A stretch of 64,000 nt of DNA from Aristolochia californica (taxonomy: Eukaryota; Streptophyta; Magnoliopsida; Piperales; Aristolochiaceae): NCBI GenBank assembly GCA_029961685.1, contig JARWKL010000008.1, positions 6,016,501-6,080,500 on the forward strand, given 5' to 3'. Positions 51,480-62,578 of this stretch are shown piece by piece. The position numbers and the translations under genes were made by a program. Each line of letters starts with the position of its first letter. The first letter of the stretch is position 1. Under the pieces are notes generated by a model that saw only the letters and a list, made by a program, of their open reading frames with translations, had not been told where the DNA came from and made no database searches.

Positions 51480-54400
51480 TGGGAGCCTTACACCATGACC
51501 AATATGCTCGTTGGATGAAAAATGAAGCGGGTAAATGATGCTTAAGGGTTTGTTTGGAACCCCTAGAAAAGAAAATAAAAGAACATGAGAATTTGTCCAT
51601 TATTATTCACAAAAATAGTTATTAAAAACAAGAATTTGATCATTATCATATTTTTTTTAAACTATTTTTAGAAATAATAATGGTCAAATTTTTATTTCTT
51701 TTTTCTTTTTTAGGGGTTCCAAAGAAACCCCGAGACTCTTTTAAGTGGAGATAATAATTAAAGGACAAAGAAGTTGCAAGTATCTAAATGGATTCTGCGT
51801 GGCTGCTTCCCGTCCTGCTCAAATCTTCTCAACCTTAAACATTAATTAACACATGATGAGCCATATGCTCATTGGATTAAAAATGAAACAACTACATGAT
51901 GTTTAAGGGTCTATTTGGAACCCCTAGAAAAGAAAAGAAAAGAAAAAAAATTAGAATTTGTCCATTATTATTCCAAAAAATAGTTAGTGAAAAAGAGAAT
52001 TTGATCATTATCACATTTTTGTTAACTATTTTTGGGAATAATAATGGTCAAATTCTCATTTTCCCCCATTTCTAGGGTTCCAAATAGAGCCTGAGACTCT
52101 TTTAAGTGGAAATAATTAAAGGACAATGTAGTTACAAGTATCTTAATGGATTCGGCATGGCTGCTTCCCGCCATGTGCAAATCTTCTTAACCTTAAACAT
52201 TAATTAACACATGATGACCCATATGCTCATTGGATTAAAAATGAAACAATTACATGATGTTTAAGGGTCTATTTGGAACCCCTAGAAAAGAAAAGAAAAG
52301 AAAAGAAAATTAGAATTTGTCCATTATTATTCCAAAAAATAGTTAGTGAAAAAGAGAATTTGATCATTATCACATTTTTGTTAACTATTTTTGGGAATAA
52401 TAATGGTCAAATTCTCATTTTTTCCCCCATTTCTAGGGTTCCAAATAGAGCCTGAGACTCTTTTAAGTGGAAATAATTAAAGGACAATGTAGTTACAAGT
52501 ATCTTAATGGATACGGCATGGTTGCTTCCCGCCATGTGCAAATCTTCTTAACCTTAAACATTAATTAACACATGATGACCCATATGCTCATTGGATTAAA
52601 AATGAAGTAGCTAAATGATGCTCAGGGTGTGTTTGGAACCCTTAGAAAGGAAAAGAAAAGAAACGAAAAATGAGAATTTGACCATTAGTATTCCCAAAAA
52701 TAATTAGTGAAAAAGAGAATTTGATCATTATCTCATTTTCACTAACTATTTTTTAGAATAATAATGGTCAAATTTTTATTTTCTTTTCTTTTCTAGGGGT
52801 TCCAAACAAACCTTTTCACTAACTACTTTTGGAAATAATAATGGTCAAATTCTATTTTTTTTTCTTTTCTTGGGGTTCCAAATAGACCCTAAGACTCTTT
52901 TAAGTAGAGACAATTAAAGGACAATGTAGTTGCATGTATCTTAATTGATTCGGCGTGGCTACTTCTTGTCGTGTGTAAATCTTCTTAACCTTAAACATTT
53001 TAACACATGATGACGCATATGCTTGTTGGATTAAAAATGAAGCAACTAAATGATGCTTAGGGTCTGTTTGGAACCCTTAGAAAAGAATATGAGATTTTGA
53101 ACTTTATTATTCCCAAAAATATTTAGTGAAAAAGAGAATTTGATCATTATCTCATTTTCACTAACTATTTTTTGGAATAATAATGGTCAAATTCTCAATT
53201 TTTTTCTAGGGGTTCCAAATTGACCCTTTCACTAACTACTTTTGGAAATAATAATGGTCAAATTCTCATTTGTTTTTCTTTTCTAGGGGTTCCAAATAGA
53301 CCCTAAGACTCTATTAAGTGGAGACAATTAAAGGACAATGTAGTTGCATGTATCTTAATGGATTCGGCGTGGCTGCTTCCTACTGTGCGCAAATCTTCTT
53401 AACCTTAAACATTAATTAACACATGATGACACATATGCTCGTTGGATTAAAAATGAAGTAGCTAAATGATGCTTAGGATTTGTTTGGAACCCTTAGAAAC
53501 GAAAATGAGAATTTGACCTTTATTATTCCCAAAAATAGTTAGTGAAAAAGAAAATTTGATCATTATCTCATTTTTACTAACTTTTTTTGGGAATAATAAT
53601 GGTCAAATTCTCATTTTATTTTCTTTTCTAGGGCTTCCAAACAGACCATTTCACTAACTACTTTTGAAAATAATAATGGTCAAATTATCATTTTTCTTTT
53701 ATTTTCTAGGGGGCTAAATAGACCCTTAGACTCTTTTAAGTGGAGACAATTAAAGGACAATGTAGTTGCATGTGTTTTAATGGATACGACATGGCTGGTT
53801 CCTGCCATGAACAATTCTTCTTAACCTTAAACATTAATTAACACATGATGATGCATATGCTCGTTGGATTAAAAATGAAGCAGCTAAATGATGCTTAGGG
53901 TTTGTTTGGAACCTTGGAAAATAATATGAAAATTTGACCTTGATTATTCCAAAAAATAGTTAGTGAAAAAGAGAATTTGATCATTATCTCATTTTCACTA
54001 ACTATTTTTGGGAATAATAATGGTCAAATTCTTAATTTTTCACTAACTATTTTTTGGAATAATAAAGGTCAAATTTTTATATTATTTTCCAAGGTTCCAA
54101 ATCACTAACTACTTTTAGAAATAATAATGGTCAAATTCTCATTTTTTTTCTTTTCTAGGGGTTTCAAGTAAACCCTAAGACTCTTTTATGTGGAGACAAT
54201 TAAAGGACAATTTAGTTGCATGGCTGCTTCCTATCGTGCGCAAATCTTCTTAACCTTAAACATTAATTAACACATGATGATGCATATGCTTGTTGGATTA
54301 AAAATGAAGCAGCTAAATGATGTTTAGGGTCTTCTATTTGGAACCATTAGAAAATAATATGAGAATTCGACCTTTATTATTCCAAAAAATAGCCAATTTA

Positions 54401-54620
54401 TTTTTTATTTTCTTTTCTTTTCTAGGGGTTCCAAACAGATCCTAAGACTCTTTTAAGTGGAGATAATTAAAGGACAATGTAGTTACAAGTATCTTAATGG
54501 ATTTGGCGTGGGTGTTTCCTATCGTGCGCAAATCTTCTTAACCTTAAACATTAATTAACACATGATGACCCACATGCTGGTTGGATTAAAAATGAAGCAA
54601 CTAAATGATGCTTAAGTACT
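51480..54620. repeat. Tandem array of about eight units, each carrying a Tourist-like MITE
   Basis: The landmark ACATGATGA recurs at 51851, 52209, 52570, 53005, 53421, 53843, 54272 and 54560, giving units of 358, 361, 435, 416, 422, 429 and 288 bp. A further partial unit starts near 51480. Each full unit is a spacer of roughly 170 bp (ATATGCT[CT]GTTGGATTAAAAATG ... TTAAGTGGAGACAATTAAAGG ... TTCTTAACCTTAAACATT) plus a fold-back element starting GGGTCTATTTGGAACCC and ending GGGTTCCAAATAGACCC. TAA lies on both sides in the best-kept units, the target duplication of PIF/Harbinger elements. The larger units (over 410 bp) hold a second copy of the right half. The last unit stops at the MITE site without a MITE. 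Confidence 0.85.
51907..52091. mobile_element. Tourist-like MITE (representative copy)
   Basis: 185 bp, GGGTCTATTTGGAACCCC ... GGGTTCCAAATAGAGCC, preceded by TAA and followed by TGA (TAA in other units). Inner arms TTTGTCCATTATTATTCC and GGAATAATAATGGTCAAA also pair, so nearly the whole element can fold back. No coding capacity. Other copies start near 51553, 52266, 52627, 53070, 53487, 53909 and 54337. Confidence 0.8.
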
Positions 54621-54894
54621 AATATAGCTTCATGCATATTTTTATTATTTAACTCTTCCATCGATGTGGTGATACATGGAATATTCGGTGTATACACTTA
54701 ATAAATTTGAGTTGTCAATAGCATGAGAAAAAAGACTCAGATCGGAAATCTCAAGGGTACTATAAAATGAAATTTCAGATTTGTGGGTTTTTGAGAAGAT
54801 GAGGGTAACCCTGAATTTTTTCTTTTTGCACCAGAACTCGTACAGTTAAGCATCTGCCCATTATAAATACTACCCTTCTTTAATTACGAAAATA
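54621..54894 (+). promoter_or_regulatory. Candidate MIR172 promoter with TATA box
   Basis: Between the MITE array and a CT-rich leader. TATAAATA at 54862-54869 is a good plant TATA box; CT-rich sequence typical of plant 5' leaders begins about 50 bp later (54910-55020). The link to MIR172, about 900 bp downstream on the same strand, is inferred from position. Confidence 0.45.
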
Positions 54895-55766
54895 CCCTTA
54901 CATCATTTAATTATATATCCCCCCATTAACCTCACCTCCCCTCTACGCTCTCTTCTATATGTGGTTTCCCTTCTCGCTGTACATGTCGTCCTCTTGCTTC
55001 TTCCCCTTCTGCTTCTCTCGCTTTTGAGTTCAACGTTCCGTGTGCGATCTTGGTTCTGAAAATCAGGTTTCTGCGATTTCCGCCTAATTTCGATTTGGTT
55101 TGCGGAACTGTTTTTTTCTGGTCAATCACGAGTAAACAGTAGATGGGTTTTATTCTTCTTCTTCATTGACTTCGTCTCATGGTTTAGGTATTTGTGTGAA
55201 GTTTTTGAGCATGTAAGACCTCTGTAGCTGATATGTGTCAGAGATCGACCGCATAAAACCCTTTTTTCCGGCGATCTCCGACGGAATCCGGCTGTTGATA
55301 TCGGACTGGACTGGACCGAACCGCAACCACCGTTGCATTCTGTCCATGTCTTCTGCGGTGACCATTGCTGGGTCCGTAATCTAGTGACTGGAGATGAACA
55401 GGAAAAAGTTGACAATTTTTCGAACATCTCGTCTCTCTGTTGGTCTCCTTTCTTCTTCTCCTCCGTTTCCTTCTCCAGGTGGGTGGTCTGTGTTTGTTGA
55501 GTTTTACAGAAACTTTAGATTCCTCGGGGACCCACACCTCTTCGCTTTATGTGTTAACCACTAGCGACAGTCCACGGCCTCTGCGCTCGTGTCACTAAGT
55601 GAAGAGATGTGCATGGATGCATAGTTTTTAAACCCTTTTAAACAATCTTGTTGGGTCTCTTTGGAGGGGTTTTACAGAAAATCTAGTTGATGTGCTTTTC
55701 TTCTCTCGATTCTCTCCTTTCTCCCTCTGTTCTGTTTTCTCTTAGCACTTTCCGTTGCATGGATTG
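54895..55766 (+). ncRNA. Candidate 5' part of the MIR172 primary transcript
   Basis: CT-rich leader, then sequence less AT-rich than its surroundings. Possible donor sites (for example CAG|GTGGGTGG at about 55480 and TTTAG|GTATTTG at about 55188) fit the spliced leaders known for plant pri-miR172 transcripts. No plus-strand protein frame of note. The minus-strand frames here (55122-55537) have no recognised domain. Confidence 0.4.
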
Positions 55767-55897
55767 ACAGTCGTTGTTTGCAGATGTAGCATCATCAAGA
55801 TTCATAGGCATCGGCATGATGGGGCCTGATTAATTTCAATTCCGTCTAGTTTTGGCTTGAGAATCTTGATGATGCTGCATCGGCGAGAAGCGACTCT
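55767..55897 (+). ncRNA. MIR172: MIR172 precursor hairpin
   Basis: The 3' arm at 55860-55880 is base-for-base the 21-nt miR172a/b sequence (AGAATCTTGATG... with 5' A, ending GCTGCAT). The 5' arm at 55786-55806 (GTAGCATCATCAAGATTC plus ATA) is the star strand. They pair with one G-U at the position of the star's third base and one A-A mismatch at the last, and leave 2-nt 3' overhangs, as DICER-LIKE 1 requires. The stem continues outward below the duplex: 55769-55783 pairs with 55881-55895 with two mismatches and three G-U pairs, giving a lower stem of about 15 bp as in plant precursors. The loop side is 53 nt. miR172 guides AGO1 to a site in APETALA2-like mRNAs (AP2, TOE, SMZ, SNZ) and represses them, promoting flowering and setting floral-organ identity. 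The exact mature sequence, star and stem make this call nearly certain. Confidence 0.96.
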
Positions 55898-56885
55898 AGC
55901 ACTCTTCGTACTGGGGCAAACATATACAGGCATCAGTTGCCAGCAGTACTCACTGGCCCAATTCTGCAAAGGTGAATTGCTTCTCTTACGCAATTTTTAT
56001 TCTCTTTTACGGCCTTCAAAGTTTTAGCTCTCTTTCATTATCGTTTTTCGTTTTCTTTTTCTGCATCGATCCCTATATGGATTGCATGAGTTGTAAGTAT
56101 ACTACACCTGCTTGCTTGCTCATCTGTGTTCTGCCTGAAGTCTCTATTGGTTACTCCATTTCTTTATAGCTATATCGTTTATCTGTTCAAGCTGAAGAAT
56201 TTGACTCCATGATTCTACAATTTGGAAGTAAGACAGGTGAGAATGATTTTTTTATTCAACCATAAGATACAATTGATTTGGTGAAACATATATTGTCTAA
56301 GTTTTCAATAGTGAGGGGAGATTTTCTGTAAACTTGGAAGCTGAATCAAACTCTTCCTGGAAACGCCTGCATTCTCATATTTGCAATTTTATTCTAAATG
56401 TTTTCAATTTCTACTGGGACTGTCGATAGCCCATCTTCCATTCTCTCCAAGAATTTGCTAAATGTGACTTACAAGTATGTGAGGCCTCAGGATTGGTGTT
56501 TGAGGACGAGAACTGCACGAATTGTCCCCCTTTTTCTACAGTTTTCATGTTTGGTTTCTTCTGCTCTTCTGGAATCTCCACTTCCATAAACGTAGAATAC
56601 AAAAGAGAGCTTTAGGACATGAAAGGCAGTTCACTATCAAGGGTTGCTAGTTTTTCTTCAAGTTGAGTTTACGAATTGGACTTTACATTTTGAGACACAT
56701 CAGCCGCGACAGTATCCATGGCTACTGAGATGAAAGGAAAAGGAGAAAATAAATTTCTCCGCCTGTACGAATAAGTGGCTGCTGGGACGAGCTGACTGTT
56801 TTAAATTCCTATTTGGTGTAGGCTAGTATTGTCCTTGAATGCGAGCATCCCAACTTCCATCAACGTGGAAAACGGAAGAGAGCTG
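55898..56885 (+). ncRNA. Candidate 3' part of the MIR172 primary transcript
   Basis: A donor-like AAG|GTGAATTGC lies at about 55976, 80 bp after the stem. No protein frame of interest. A short sequence (ACTTCCAT ... AACGTAGAATAC, 56579-56600) recurs in altered form at 56854-56875 (ACTTCCATCAACGTGGAAAAC), just before the minisatellite. The transcript end is not visible. Confidence 0.3.
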
Positions 56886-57340
56886 GTCTTCTTCTTCTTC
56901 TTCTTCAGTCGATCTTCTTATTCTTCTTCTTCTTCAGCCAGTCTTCTTTTTCTCCTTCTTCTTCAGTCGGTCTTCTTATTCTTCTTATTCTTCAGCCAGT
57001 CTTCTTTTTCTTCTTCTTCTTCAGTCGGTCTTCTTATTCTTCTTCTTCTTCAGCCAGTCTTCTTTTTCTTCTTCTTCTTCAGTCGGTCTTCTTATTCTTC
57101 TTCTTCTTCAGCCAGTCTTCTTTTTCTTCTTCTTCTTCTTCAGTCGGTCTTCTTCTTCTTCTTCAGCCAGTCTTCTTTTTCATCTTCTTTTTCAGTCGGT
57201 CTTCTGATTCTTCTTCTTCTTCAGCCAGTCTTCTTTTTCTTCTTCTTCTTCTTCAGTCGGTCTTCTTATTCTTCTTCTTCTTCTGCCGGTCTTCTTCTTC
57301 AGCCGGTGGTCTTCTTCTTCTTCTTCTTCTTCTTCAACCG
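56886..57340 (+). repeat. TTC-rich minisatellite, about seven 58-bp units
   Basis: The word CAGTCG(G/A) recurs at 56906, 56964, 57022, 57080, 57141, 57193 and 57254, so unit lengths are 58, 58, 58, 61, 52 and 61. Each unit alternates TTCTTCTTCTTCAGCCAG and TTCTTCTTCTTCAGTCGG blocks. It creates long plus-strand frames of Ser, Leu and Phe that I do not regard as genes. A GT donor (CCG|GTAGGTATTT) directly follows at about 57341. Confidence 0.9.
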
Positions 57341-58480
57341 GTAGGTATTTATAGCTATTTCTGAAGAAAGTATAATGTTTTATTATGTAATTGGCTTCAT
57401 ATCTCTTTTAAATTATTCAATTCATGCAGAGTGGAACTAGGTGGATCATTTTAGAAGAGGATAGAGGAGAAGATTTATGTTTGTCAGACTGCTTGGTTTT
57501 TTGCAGTAAATAATCTCAAACCACTGTATATGGAGGGTGGAAAAGTTCAAAAGTTCACACCTCATATAGTCTCATAACAGGCACAGAAGTGGCATCACAC
57601 ATGGACAGAAATGCCATGGTGAAGAAAGACTAAAGGGTTTTCCTTTTCTCTCCCAGGCTCCCTTCAAAAAAAAAAAAAAAAAAAAACGAGAGAGATGGAC
57701 CAGACACGAACAGTTCTTACCAATCATATTATGTACGAAGCTCGCTCATCTCCTCCGATTCGAACCAAATATAAAGTTGATGGGATTATTGCATCATTAG
57801 TATGATCAAATCTCTCGCATAACACAATGGACAAGGTTGTACGAATAAAAGCTGCCCGCATGGCTGAACATCTGGAAAAATCATTCATTAGACAGTGAAA
57901 TTACAGAGCTGCATGGTTCTTGTACATCACAAATACAAAAAAGAACATGAAATTCGTCAAAGCAGAAAAGAAGGCACTCGTGCATGGCGTCGGCACTTGA
58001 AACGATCAAATTATAGTGATTGCAACAGTGAATTAACTTCCACTATATGTACATAAAGGAGAGAGGAAGGGAAACAAGGAAGACAATTTTAACGGAGAGA
58101 AGACGGAGTTATTTGACAATGATGGCAGAGGGAGGGAGGCTTTCTTTCTTTTCTACTTTCAAGGTCATTGTGCATAAAGAGATGTTTTAAAGTAGTAAAG
58201 GTATGTAAACCTTACTTTTACTTTTCGAAAAAGCTAATGATAATTTTATGAAGTTGACAAAAAGAAGGACATAAATGAATCATCCTTTCCACCCTACTTT
58301 TCACTCTACTTCATGATGTTATGTATGTGAGTGTGTGTATGTACTTGTTGTTTACTCGTTACTTATGTGTCACTGATATCTATAAAACCTCAAGTAACTC
58401 GGAAACAAGCCTATATTCAAGAAAAGTAGGAGGAAGCCTTAGCAGGTGCTATTTGTTTGGCCAATATAAACCAATAGCTG
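57341..58480. other. Unclassified sequence
   Basis: Possible intron 57341-57429 (acceptor ATGCAG at 57424-57429) suggests the transcript across the minisatellite continues. An A tract of about 20 lies at 57667-57686. No domain, LTR or RNA gene recognised in the rest. Confidence 0.4.
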
Positions 58481-58700
58481 ATGATGGAAACGTCTCAACT
58501 TTTTAGCTCCTTAGCATTTCCATCATTTGATGACATAAGTGTCACACTACTTTGGATACCAAACTCCTCTTCCACCTCTCAGAATGAGGTATCATCTGCT
58601 ATGTATTCAAGTAATAGGGGTACAAATTCTACCAATAGAGGACACAGTATAAATTATAGAGGAGGCCAAGGAAGAGGTGGTGGAAATAGTTCTAGTCCTT
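58481..58700 (+). pseudogene. gag: Copia-5 gag C-part
   Basis: Plus strand: SQLFSSLAFPSFDD, IPNSSSTSQNEVSSAMYSS, then a glycine/arginine-rich stretch (NYRGGQGRGGGNSS). It matches the gag of Copia-4 at 30700-30766 and 48125. It is cut by LARD-2 just before the zinc knuckle; the pol part appears at 62970. Confidence 0.75.
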
Positions 58701-59141
58701 TGGTTGGAAGATAAGCTCAAGCCCACATGACCAAGGAAGGCCCACATATCTAAGATTATTATAATATGGGCTACACGACCAAGAAAGGCCCACAAGATGG
58801 GCCCAAGCCCATAAGAAGTAGGACCCATAATGATTACCATGAGCTGATATCCTTATCACATCAGTTGGAAAATCAAGAAGAACTCACAAAAATATTTTAT
58901 CTTATGGTCACGTCAAAGAAGAGTTTTAGTTTGAGTTATGTTTGTCTTTTATCTATATTGAGTTATTTGATTATGTTAGGACTTATCTTTAAGTGTTAGA
59001 GTTTGGGTGTAAATGGGACAAGGGCAGTTTTATTGTAATTGGACTCTACTACCTTCCTCTATTATAAATAGAGGTTCATGTACTCTGTTTACAAAAGTTA
59101 TTGATGTCAATGAAGTATTTCACTTTTTCATAAATTCAACA
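58701..59141 (+). repeat. LARD-2 5' LTR
   Basis: 441 bp, TGGTTGGAAGATAAGC ... CATAAATTCAACA. TATAAATAGAGG at about 59062 is the likely TATA box, in the same position as in LARD-1. Confidence 0.83.
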
Positions 59142-60944
59142 TGGTATCAGAGCAGGTTCTGTGAGTTGACTTGGTCAACTCACGAAGGTAATGTGATCCT
59201 TTTCTCTAAACCCTAAACCCTAAGTCTAGGCTCGTAGTTATTGTTTTCACTCCCTACACCCATAGATTGTTTTGTATTTTTTACCTCTATACGTAGTTTT
59301 TTATATTTCAAATTATATATTGAAGGAAATATATTTGAGTCTACTTTCCAAAGAAAACCTATTTTTTCCAATCCGAGTTATCTACAGAGATATATACATA
59401 TATATATTAATCAAAGAAGGTCAGATATCAAAAAGGTTCGAGCAGTAGCAACAATCTTCTGATTCTGAGGTATTTTTTGCTATCAAGAACTAGACTTTAT
59501 ATGGAGAAGTATATATCACAAGAAAGATATGTAAGTCTATTTTTTTACCTATTCAACCAATCCTCGGTATTATATTTTTATAATGAGATATTGATCTTTG
59601 AAGAGTCAATGGTCATTCTGGAAAAACAGGAGAAACAATATTTAGTTTGGCCAAATGACTAAGACCGAAATATATCAGACTATTTATCTTCTGAAAATTA
59701 TATTTTATGAAGTTAAGTTATACTTGGATGAAAGGTATTTAAGTCTACTTTCAGAAGAAAAAAATTTCATGTCAATCTGATCTATATTGAAAGACATATT
59801 CGAATCGGAAGAATCAAAGGTCATGCTGGTATTCTGTTACATTGAAAATCCGAATTTAAGCTGATTGTTTTACATCATTATTTGAGTTGATATATCATAA
59901 AATATCTCTCTTCTCCTTGGTTTGATGGCTTATTTATACATCTTTGTTATTTGAGCTTATGGCTACATCTATGGCAATTGGTTCAAGATAAGATCACTGC
60001 CATTACCTCCCAACTTGAGGGGGAGAAGTATAAGAAGTACAAGAAAGAGGTATTTTATTTCATATGTTGTGAATAAATTTATGTGACCAAAATATTCAAG
60101 AAAGGGGGAGCACAAAAGATGAAGCTTGTGCATCAAAGAAGAAATTTTTACATCGGATTATTTCAAGGGTTCTTTTACAAAGTTTATTATTTGGTTTGTG
60201 TTATATGTGTTGGAAGATGGTCGTGTTATATACAGCTGTTGTTATTATGTCTCTTTGGGGACATTGTTATTGAAGAAGAGGTGCCCTCATATCATCATTT
60301 ATTTTACCCAGTAAAAAAATATCACGGTTGGAAAACCATGACGAAGGATACCCTATCTAGGTCCTGCAAAAAAATATCACTGCTGATATGTCTCTCTGGG
60401 GATATTATTATTGAAGAAGAGGTGCCCTCATATCATCATTTATTTTACCCCGTAAAAAACTATCATGGTTGGGAAACCATGACGAAGGATACCCTATCTA
60501 GGCCCTGTAAAAAATATCACTGTTGGGAAACCATGATGAAGGAACTTATTATTACATCTATGTTATCCTTCCCCCCCTCCCTCTCCCTGTAATGGTTTTT
60601 ATGTCTCCTACCACTTGAGAGTCGTTGTCCTGTGCAGGGACATGGTGGTGGACACTTCAGAGCAATGTCGTTAGACACACTACCGATAGAAGACGGAGTG
60701 TGCCCTACATCTAGCATTAGGACCGGAGTATGAAGCAATGACTTACCAGGTAGAAGTGATTTTTATCTCACTTATGCCACATGGCCTCATGGAAGGATGC
60801 AACAACGTGAGGGGGAGTATTGGAAGATGAGAGCATATTGGAAGACGTGCCATTTTATACAAAAATATTCTATACATCATTTGCAACAAGTTGGGAGTTC
60901 ATGTTGTTCTCTCACCCCCCAGCTGGTGGGGGGGGGGGAGGGGG
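59142..60944 (+). other. LARD-2 internal non-coding region
   Basis: No frame with a recognisable domain. The 169-codon frame at 60083-60592 is created by a 140-bp tandem duplication and is not kept in the relatives. Confidence 0.65.
60249..60528 (+). repeat. 140-bp tandem duplication in LARD-2
   Basis: TGTCTCT[TC]TGGGGA starts at 60249 and 60389. The copies share GAAGAAGAGGTGCCCTCATA and GACGAAGGATACCCTATCTA with few differences. Confidence 0.85.
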
Positions 60945-61067
60945 TGTTGGAAGATAAGCTCAAGCCCACACGACCAAGGAAAACCTACATATCTAAGATT
61001 ATTATAAGATAGGCCACATGACCAAGGAAGGCCCAAAAGATGGGCCCAATCCAATAAGAAGTAGAAC
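60945..61067 (+). repeat. LARD-2 3' LTR, truncated
   Basis: TGTTGGAAGATAAGCTC; aligns with the first 120 bp of 58701-59141 and stops at GAAGTAGAACC (about 61067). Confidence 0.8.
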
Positions 61068-62578
61068 CTCTTATTTTCAGAAATTTTTCTTGATTTATTT
61101 GTCAAAAAGAAAAGTGCTCCTATTCTGAATTATGAACCTTTTTGGGTAGCCACGAATTTTGTGAGAATGTTTTTGGTGATTTGGAAAGATTACAATAATC
61201 TAATTTGATATCCCTGGATATTAAAACAAGGAAAAATTGATTTTTTAGTAAGTGGTGCCATAATACAAGGGAAAGTTTCCTTATTTATATTTGGAAGTGG
61301 CTAATTTTATGAAAGATCTTCTCAAAATCACTATTTGGTGGATAATTTGATTACCGTCATTTTGGTTATAAATATATGATTTTTGGCTAGCCATGAATTT
61401 CCTTAATTAAGGGCATGATTAATTGACTAAAGTCAATAATTGAGTTCAAGTTGAAATTGGAAGATTGGGCTCGGATTCTTCCTTGAGCCGTATTGGTTCA
61501 TGTTGTCACTTACTTGGACTCTTTGATTTGGTTTGGTTCTTCTTAAAAAATAATGCCAATTGATATTTGATCTGTTGTGAAGTTATTATTACTACCCTTC
61601 TGAATTAGTGGATAAAAAATTGAGATGGAAATTTTTCGTAAGCCCATCATCAACTCAGGCAAACTAAATTTACCAATGAAGGACATCTAGAGCTAAGTTT
61701 AGTGAGAATGTGATTCATAAATATTTTTGGTGAGCTTGTACTTAATCTATTCTTTCTTGAGTTGATTATTAGCCCTTGCTAGTCCTAAGAGAATCAATAG
61801 CCCTTGGCTTGCAGTTTACCAAGGCTTGAAAATTACTTTCTTACTTTATCATTTACAAGCAACTTATTACTCGGTTTCAGCTTATTATTTGGTGCACATT
61901 CTTCTTATCCAAGGAAGAATTCGTTGTGGATTATATCATGTGTCCTTATTATGGACTTTAATTATTTGATACATGTTATTTGGGCATCAACCCATATCCG
62001 TTGGTGCTATTGTGTCTCTCTGACGGAGACATTATTATTAAAGGACTTCTCGGTTGCTGACTGTTGTCAACATCTGATGAAGAAGAAAGCACATGGTGGC
62101 CCCATCATATTATCTTTTGGTGATTCTCATTACTCTATTATTATTTATTTAAATCATTTCTAAGCAATGCTTATAGAGCCAACACCTAAAAAGAATAGGA
62201 CTGTGTCCAACATGCAGCGTGAGTCAAGTCTATTATTCACCCAAGAGGTATTTTTTTAACTACCCTGAGAAACTGGGTAGACTCTGTGCCCCATAGTTGG
62301 GCTAATTTTTTGCCTTTCAAATTGAGCAAAGAGTATTTCTGACTATGACCATTTGACTGGAGTATGGAGCTTTGTCATACGGTTGGGAGTGATTATTTCT
62401 CTCACCATTATTTTGAGTCAGTTGGGTCTCTTGAAAAGAACAAATAGATTACCAGTTTGAGGGGGAGTGTTAGAGATATGATTGAGTTGGACTACTATTT
62501 TATACAGGAAGACCCTATCCACCATTTGCAGCAAGTTGGGCGTTTACGATGTTCTCTCACCCTCTACTTGAGGGGGAG
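61068..62578 (+). mobile_element. LARD-3: leader and non-coding body
   Basis: 61068-61545 is homologous to the Copia-4 leader (inverse of about 48730-49100). From about 61560 the sequence has no gag; around 62000-62130 it resembles LARD-1 (TATTGTGTCTCTCTG ... ACATTATTATT). The polypurine tract CTTGAGGGGGAG at 62567-62578 precedes the 3' LTR. So it pairs a Copia-4-type leader and LTR with a LARD-1-type body. It lacks its 5' LTR. Confidence 0.65.

Larger units (their letters stand above)
58701..61067 (+). mobile_element. LARD-2: non-coding LTR element, 3' truncated
   Basis: 5' LTR 58701-59141, primer-binding site TGGTATCAGAGCAGG at 59142-59156, internal region with no pol similarity, polypurine/G-run at about 60928-60944, then 3' LTR 60945 to about 61067, only its first 120 bp. 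The internal region is similar to LARD-1 (GGAAATATATTTGAGTCTA and others). It lies in Copia-5 gag. Where the 3' LTR breaks off, LARD-3 begins. Confidence 0.82.

Noticed and set aside
51480..54620. CRISPR-like regular repeats
   Set aside because: Plant nuclear DNA; repeat units are 358-435 bp and contain a transposon with inverted repeats and target duplications.
55122..55537. Minus-strand frames opposite the MIR172 leader
   Set aside because: No recognisable domain. Three overlapping frames of similar length suggest chance in a stretch less AT-rich than its surroundings.
56829..57344. 171-codon Ser/Leu/Phe frame, and an overlapping 122-codon one
   Set aside because: Both are translations of the 58-bp TTC minisatellite in two frames. 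Unit lengths of 52 and 61 would break any conserved protein repeat.
57735..57785. tRNA gene on the minus strand (GGTTCGAATC box)
   Set aside because: The bases flanking the box do not form a T stem, and no A box or acceptor stem pairs with it.
60083..60592. 169-codon plus-strand frame as a real gene
   Set aside because: Its length comes from the 140-bp tandem duplication inside LARD-2, and LARD-1 has no equivalent frame.
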